From Cubamyces lactineus (taxonomy: Eukaryota > Basidiomycota > Agaricomycetes > Polyporales > Polyporaceae), in contig JACDTU010000032.1 of assembly GCA_022376465.1 (NCBI GenBank), positions 123,409-187,408 on the forward strand: 64,000 nucleotides of DNA, in the 5' to 3' direction. Shown here piece after piece: positions 59,099 through 64,000 of this stretch. Within the stretch, counting starts at the first letter, position 1. Each line of letters begins with the position of its first letter. The notes beneath the pieces were generated by a model that was not told where the DNA came from, ran no database searches, and saw nothing but the letters and a program-made list of their open reading frames with translations. Made by a program: the position numbers and the translations under genes.

Positions 59099-62000
59099 CC
59101 GCGAGCCACGACGGAGACAGTCCCGTCACTAGCATATCAGAGTACATACCTCTGTGCAGACATCGGGAGAGCGGGGTAGCGAGCTCGGCCTTAATACCGG
59201 TCCTGGGGTGGTGTTCACTCGATGCGATGGGTCTTCCAGGGAGTTTGTACCATATATACTCATCCCCGACAACAGATCCCGTCTCTACGGTGCGGACAGT
59301 GTGATCTGAATCACCCTCGAATGCACCGCCTATCAGGTACGCCAGTGCAGCTGCATTGCAGCACGCGCAGTCAGATGTCCGGAGGATCTGTCACCCAGGC
59401 GATCTGTATGCCCGGGGCGATACAACCGACTTGTGCCACGCCACCGGATAGAGGTGAGGCGATTCACAGCAACGCCACGGTTGAGAGAGGAGTCACATCT
59501 CCCCACGCACACGGGGGCTTCAGACACATCACCGAACACCTATGCTCCTGCTAATATCTGCGGCGGCCGATCAGTAACAAACGCTGCCCAATGTGATCTG
59601 TGGCTCTGTACACAACCAGAGGGCCCTCAAGTGCAACCTGCACTCCGCGGCGCGGGCGGGGCTGTTAGCAGCCACCCATTCGAGTCATGCCGCCATAACA
59701 AGATCCACCTTGTGTAGTTATGCCGCACACTACAGCCACGTTTCAAGAAGATATACTCGCCATAGTACCTCTGTACCTACATGTCTCTATTCCTTGATTG
59801 TGTACCGGGTCACTAAGACATTGAGAACTACTGGGATTCGTGATTCTGAGGCCCTACAAACATACCACATACTGCCCATCTCGCAACAAGGGTGCATCAG
59901 CACCTCTTTCTGCTGCCCTACTCCATGGTTGCCGTGTTTACGCAGGAGAATCTGGAGCTAAGTCAACAACAGCATGACAGGACATGCTCCAGATACATAC
60001 GGTAGCTTAGCCCGCTTATCCACACCATCCACCTTGATGATAACAAACCGTAGCCCCTGCATAGTACACATTAGCCCAACACGCAACACCATACCAAGAC
60101 ATACATCCACACCTCGATGGTCTCCGTATCCTCCACAGTGCCTATCCGGGTCTTCCCAGCTTCAAGAAAGAACACGCGCGAGCCGATCTGCGAACTATCA
60201 AGTCGACTCACAAACTACAGGAAGCAGGGAGACACACCGGAAATGGATCCATTGGTAGGAGTGGCAGTATGAAGGGGGGCATGGGTATGGAAGGGGTGAG
60301 TGGTTGTGTTGTATCTCGTCAGCAGCAGACGGCGAATACGCACAGATAAGAGAATCCCCACCCCATTCCCTGACGCACCTCACCAAGCGCTTCATAGGCA
60401 GTTCCAGAACTGAAAGAGGGCTTGCCGAACCCCCAGATTGCCAATTACAGGGTACACCTAGATCAATACGTAACCTGATGACAGCTGTGGAAGAGTTGTG
60501 AGTTAAGCAGCGCCGGTTTCAACTGTCAATGTCTCCTGCACACACACAGAACACTGTACGACACTGACCACAACTTGACATAGGGATATGTGTTTGTGGA
60601 GTATACACTGGCATGTCCACGATATCACCTGATACAAAAGCCATGGTATGCAACCTAGATGTCATGGTCCAGCAGTAAGTTACTGTGCGCGACGGCATGT
60701 CCGGAAATGCTGAACAAGTCATCACCGGCGGTGCACGACAGAGCTGACAACTGGCAGGGTGCATAAACAGCGTCAACTCGTGCGTTATATATACCCAAAG
60801 ACCAGATTGTGCATGATGCCGTTCTGACGTCACCCGAACATCAGAGTTCTCAAACCCATAACAAAGAGATACCCGGGATAGCTCGGAGCCTGCTAAGGAA
60901 ACGCAACTTACCTGCCCATCCGAGGATACATTGATCGAGGTATCTACAGTTCCCGGGTAAGAACTGGAGATAAGACGTGGCTGACCGCCTACTAAACGGA
61001 ATCGTGCGCAAGTCATCGGGTAAAAGTGGGCGGCCGTGCGCACTCGCTGTCTGCAGTGGTATCATCAACTCACTTTATGTCACGCAGCAGATAGGGAACT
61101 TACCGCAGGACAAGGAGCGATATGCAAATGAAGTACACTCACGGGCCGCATGAACGCCAGGCCCGAGGCACCAGTCTCTCCCCGCTACGGCTTTCGTGCG
61201 TCGTGCGTGTCGCGCAGGGGCCGGCGGCCGGTACGAGAGTGTACACGCGACCCCCATACGCAGACGTCCGAGGCGATCCCTTCTTTAAGCTCGGGGACTG
61301 GACGTCCATGCTACGCTGCATACCGGATCTAGGGCTCGCATGCGACGCACGGACAATCAACGCTCGCTCGTAGATCATAAAGGCTCGCGTGAGGCGAACG
61401 GTCGTACCCACCTAGCTACCTTTCGCACATGCAGTGACCGGCTTACGGAGGCGTACGGAGGGCGCCCCGTTTCGCAGCGCTCCCATTCTGTCCAGTTACC
61501 GCGCGCCGCTTCGACACAGCACGTACCTGAATCCACAACACACATACGTGGAATCGGTCACACAACCGTCGCGCGTGCATGTAGACCAATTTGGTCCACC
61601 CAAGATCGCTACGCGTGTACTGCGCCTAAAGCAGGGCCTTCGTTGTCGGGGAACGACGCTAGGGATGGTGCGACGGAACAGTGCAGCAGACAAAGAACAT
61701 CGCGAACGTCCACCGCACGCGTGCGTTCAAGTTTCAGGTACGAATTGAGCATGGCACGACACTGAGGCCGCTATTGGAGGGCCAAGTCTCGTGATCGTTA
61801 TGCACGTGGTTCAATCTCACCTGCACGGTCCAGGTGCCAGTGCTATCACCCAAATCTCATGAGCGTCAGGTTCCCGCCCACAGCGTACGCGCGCGATTAC
61901 GGAGGACCGGGAATTCCGTCCCCCTGCTCCCCCTCCACAATGATCTCGGCGTACCTCCTTGACCCTCTTTGCAACGATGTCTCACGCAGCAGTAAGTAAG

Positions 62001-62214
62001 ACAGGAGGCGAATAAATACGATGGTACAATTGCTCTCAATAAATATCCGATCATACATAGTTGGCCGCGGTGTTTCGCAACTACGAGGTCGCCAGCGGTA
62101 CTGGGTTGCTCCCTATCCACACAATCCACCTGGTGGTGTACGCGGGCTTGCCACCGGTGTGCATACCCTGTGACCGGCCCGCGGGTCTCCGCGTACCTCC
62201 GCTGCACTCTGCCC
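59099..62214. other. Region without a convincing gene
   Basis: About 3.1 kb. The + strand is rich in A and C through much of 59.6-60.5 kb. Open frames are short (the longest about 174 codons at 60519-61043 on the minus strand) and do not chain by splicing into a recognisable protein. I saw no RNA gene or transposon hallmark. Confidence 0.4.
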
Positions 62215-63805
62215 TTACCGGCGCGTCTTCTGTCCAGCACGCCGACCACGCCTTCCAGCCCCCGTATCTGCATGCGCGCCCTCGCCTCCACTGTCGCTCC
62301 CGCGCTCGGCGGGCACAGTCACAGGTGATGCATCACTGCGCTTTCGTTTACCGGTACTCGCAGTCTCGGAACCCATACCAGTGTGCGCATCGCCTCCACT
62401 GGACTCTGCAAGACTCGCAGATCCCGCCCGAGATGACACGGTGGACGAGCGCGCGGAGCCCACACTTCCCTCCTTGGTCACTGCAGAGGATACGACGTCA
62501 TAATCGTTGAGGTCAGGGTCCTTCCCCGGTGTTGCGCTTCGCATGTCGACCACCTCAAACTCGCCGTCGGTCCCGTCACCCTCTTCTTGCGCTCGCTCGC
62601 TCGTCCGACCCCCCCTCCTCCCCGTGCTCCCCTGTCGCGTGGCCTCGCGCGGTCGGCCAGAGCGGCTGGACGGCCCAGGGCCAGACTCGGCTGCAAGCAA
62701 AGAGCGTCCGGGTCAAGATCAAATCCGGCGCCCATATACACTAATGCCTCACCGTCCATGCTCTCCCCGTCCTGGAGTATAGGGCGCATGCGCATGTCCA
62801 CAACGGGTATGGCGTATTCCGCGGCGTCCGTCGCGTCGACCACCGGGGCGTTGCCTACACGCACAAATTCAATCGGGAGCAATTGCGGAAACCACGATGC
62901 GGCGGCGACGACGAAGGACACCGTGAAGGTGACGACTACGACATCTCCTCTCGTTAGCGAATCCGGTTCGCACTTCCGTATATCCCTGACAACCCCGTCT
63001 TCGAGCGCCAGGACAGCGGGGCGCGCCGGATTCGCGTGGTACACTGTCGCACGGCGCTCCGCCTCCACGACCCATTCGTGTATGTAAGACGGAGTTCGCG
63101 GCTTCGGTTCCCCCTTGTTCATGCGAATGAACATTGGCGTGCGCATCCAGTACCGCTTTGTGAAATTTGGGTCCTGTCCGCTCTGGTAATCCCTCCGTTT
63201 CAAATTCGTCGGATTGAAGTCCTTCACGGTGCACATATAATCCTCGAGCATCTACGGGCGTCGTCCAAAATCACAGCCTCAATGCCTCGGATGTACCTAA
63301 CTCACATTCTGCAGGTGGAAGAATGTCTTGTCATTTGTAGTATCGAACGCGTACGCGTAGTTGCATCTATAGTTCGCGTATCTCTCGCTGCACGACCGAG
63401 ATGTCCATGTGAGGCCACCTCGCGTCTTCCCATGGGACACGATACTCACAATCGTTCTGCAGGTACACCCTCCGGAACCTTTTGGCCATACGGTACGAGG
63501 TTGCCGGTGTAGTAGTCATCGGCCATACTGAAGATGCCACAGAAGCTGAACACCGCCACCCGATCCGTCCCGGGTACGTAAAACTGCATTGGCGCACGTC
63601 CGTGAGACCAAAGGTGCAATACACTGGCACGTCATACGCCTATACTCACGGTCCACCGAGAGCTCGTCTGCAACCGCGCCTCTATAACGGGTTTCCGCGA
63701 AGTCAGCGAACGGACCGCGGCCTCGTACGGTATGTCCCCGTCTCTGAGAACGCGGCTCTTCCATTCCTCCACAAGTGCGGCTGAATTCGAATCGAACGTG
63801 TTCAT
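62215..63805 (-). CDS. Orphan protein with structured core and disordered tail
   Basis: No function recognised. Exon 1 starts MNTFDSNSAALVEEWKSRVL at 63805 and ends at GTGAGT after RWT. Middle exons around 63.37-63.62 kb are open in several frames and unsettled. From about 63.34 kb the reading is firm: NYAYAFDTTNDKTFFHLQN, then after an intron MLEDYMCTVKDFNPTNLKRR. This leads to RGDVVVVTFTVSFVVAAASW and FPQLLPIEFVRVGNAPVV. A 65-nt intron (GTGAGG...TTGCAG) then joins SMD to AESGPGPSSRSGRP and a long Ser/Gly/Glu-rich tail with a basic end (RRGRRAGQKTRR). The phrase structure (a short beta-rich domain with a PIEFVRVG core) looks like a lineage-specific agaricomycete family, but I cannot name it. 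Confidence 0.6.
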
Positions 63806-64000
63806 CTTCACCTACACGGACACGTCAATGAGAGATCGATCTGGGTCAACAGCTGCCCGAAGTTGGTGCACGCTGCTCCCTTTTATCCGCGAACTGGGCC
63901 TCTGGGCGCTGCCTACACATCACGCAGCACAGCGAAGCAGTATGCGCCTCCCTCCTCATTTTGCGCCCCGGACTACCGCATCTATCAGGTGCTGTGCAGG

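Noticed and set aside
59099..62214. Search for CRISPR arrays or other prokaryote-type defence loci
   Set aside because: No regularly spaced repeats were seen, and the sequence is plainly fungal nuclear DNA with introns.

Overview
The window looks like a gene-dense nuclear segment of a basidiomycete, most probably an agaricomycete (polypore-like). The genes are cut by many short GT-AG introns of about 50-70 nt. Family content also fits: a HET-domain protein, several F-box proteins, a fungal AlkB-like dioxygenase with a CxxC module, and an SRPK-like kinase. There are no operons, and neighbours are often divergent pairs. All coordinates were read by eye. Gene ends are usually firm, while some internal exon borders and start codons are best guesses.

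Layout, left to right. 1-2.1 kb: no supported gene. 2.15 kb: an intron-containing tRNA-Pro(AGG). 2.5-4.8 kb (-): F-box plus RCC1-repeat protein. 5.1-13.6 kb (+): complete TOR kinase (HEAT, FAT, FRB, kinase, FATC). 13.9-16.4 kb (+): RCC2-type propeller with a C-terminal PHD finger. 17.2-19.4 kb (-): HET-domain protein. 19.9-21.9 kb (-): squalene synthase, divergent from a 68-aa protein. 23.4 and 25.6 kb (-): two more tRNA-Pro(AGG) genes bracketing an F-box gene at 24.1-24.9 kb (+). 25.9-28.9 kb (-): AlkB-like dioxygenase family protein. 29.5-33.9 kb (+): tandem pair of F-box paralogues. 34.0-37.5 kb (-): ER/vacuolar M28 membrane metallopeptidase. 37.8-39.6 kb (-): NOP8/NOL8-like RRM ribosome-assembly protein. 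40.2-41.4 kb (+): orphan gene. 41.8-43.8 kb (-): FAD monooxygenase. 43.8-50.2 kb: about 6.3 kb with no convincing gene. 50.2-51.8 kb: divergent pair of paralogous single-pass membrane proteins, one with PPxY motifs. 52.1-55.0 kb (+): membrane/coiled-coil orphan. 55.6-57.2 kb (-): SRPK-like kinase. 57.9-59.1 kb (-): leucine-rich F-box protein. 59.1-62.2 kb: no convincing gene. 62.2-63.8 kb (-): orphan with a disordered tail.

The genes mostly belong to separate processes. The core block is growth signalling and housekeeping: TOR, squalene synthase for ergosterol, NOP8 for 60S ribosomes and the membrane peptidase. TOR and NOP8 both serve ribosome production. The rest is accessory or fast-evolving: HET, F-box paralogues, AlkB-like protein and orphans. 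The most interesting features are the RCC2-PHD fusion, the divergent Rcr-like membrane pair, the tandem F-box pair with an unassigned C-terminal module, and the AlkB-like protein whose iron-binding HxD cannot be placed in frame.
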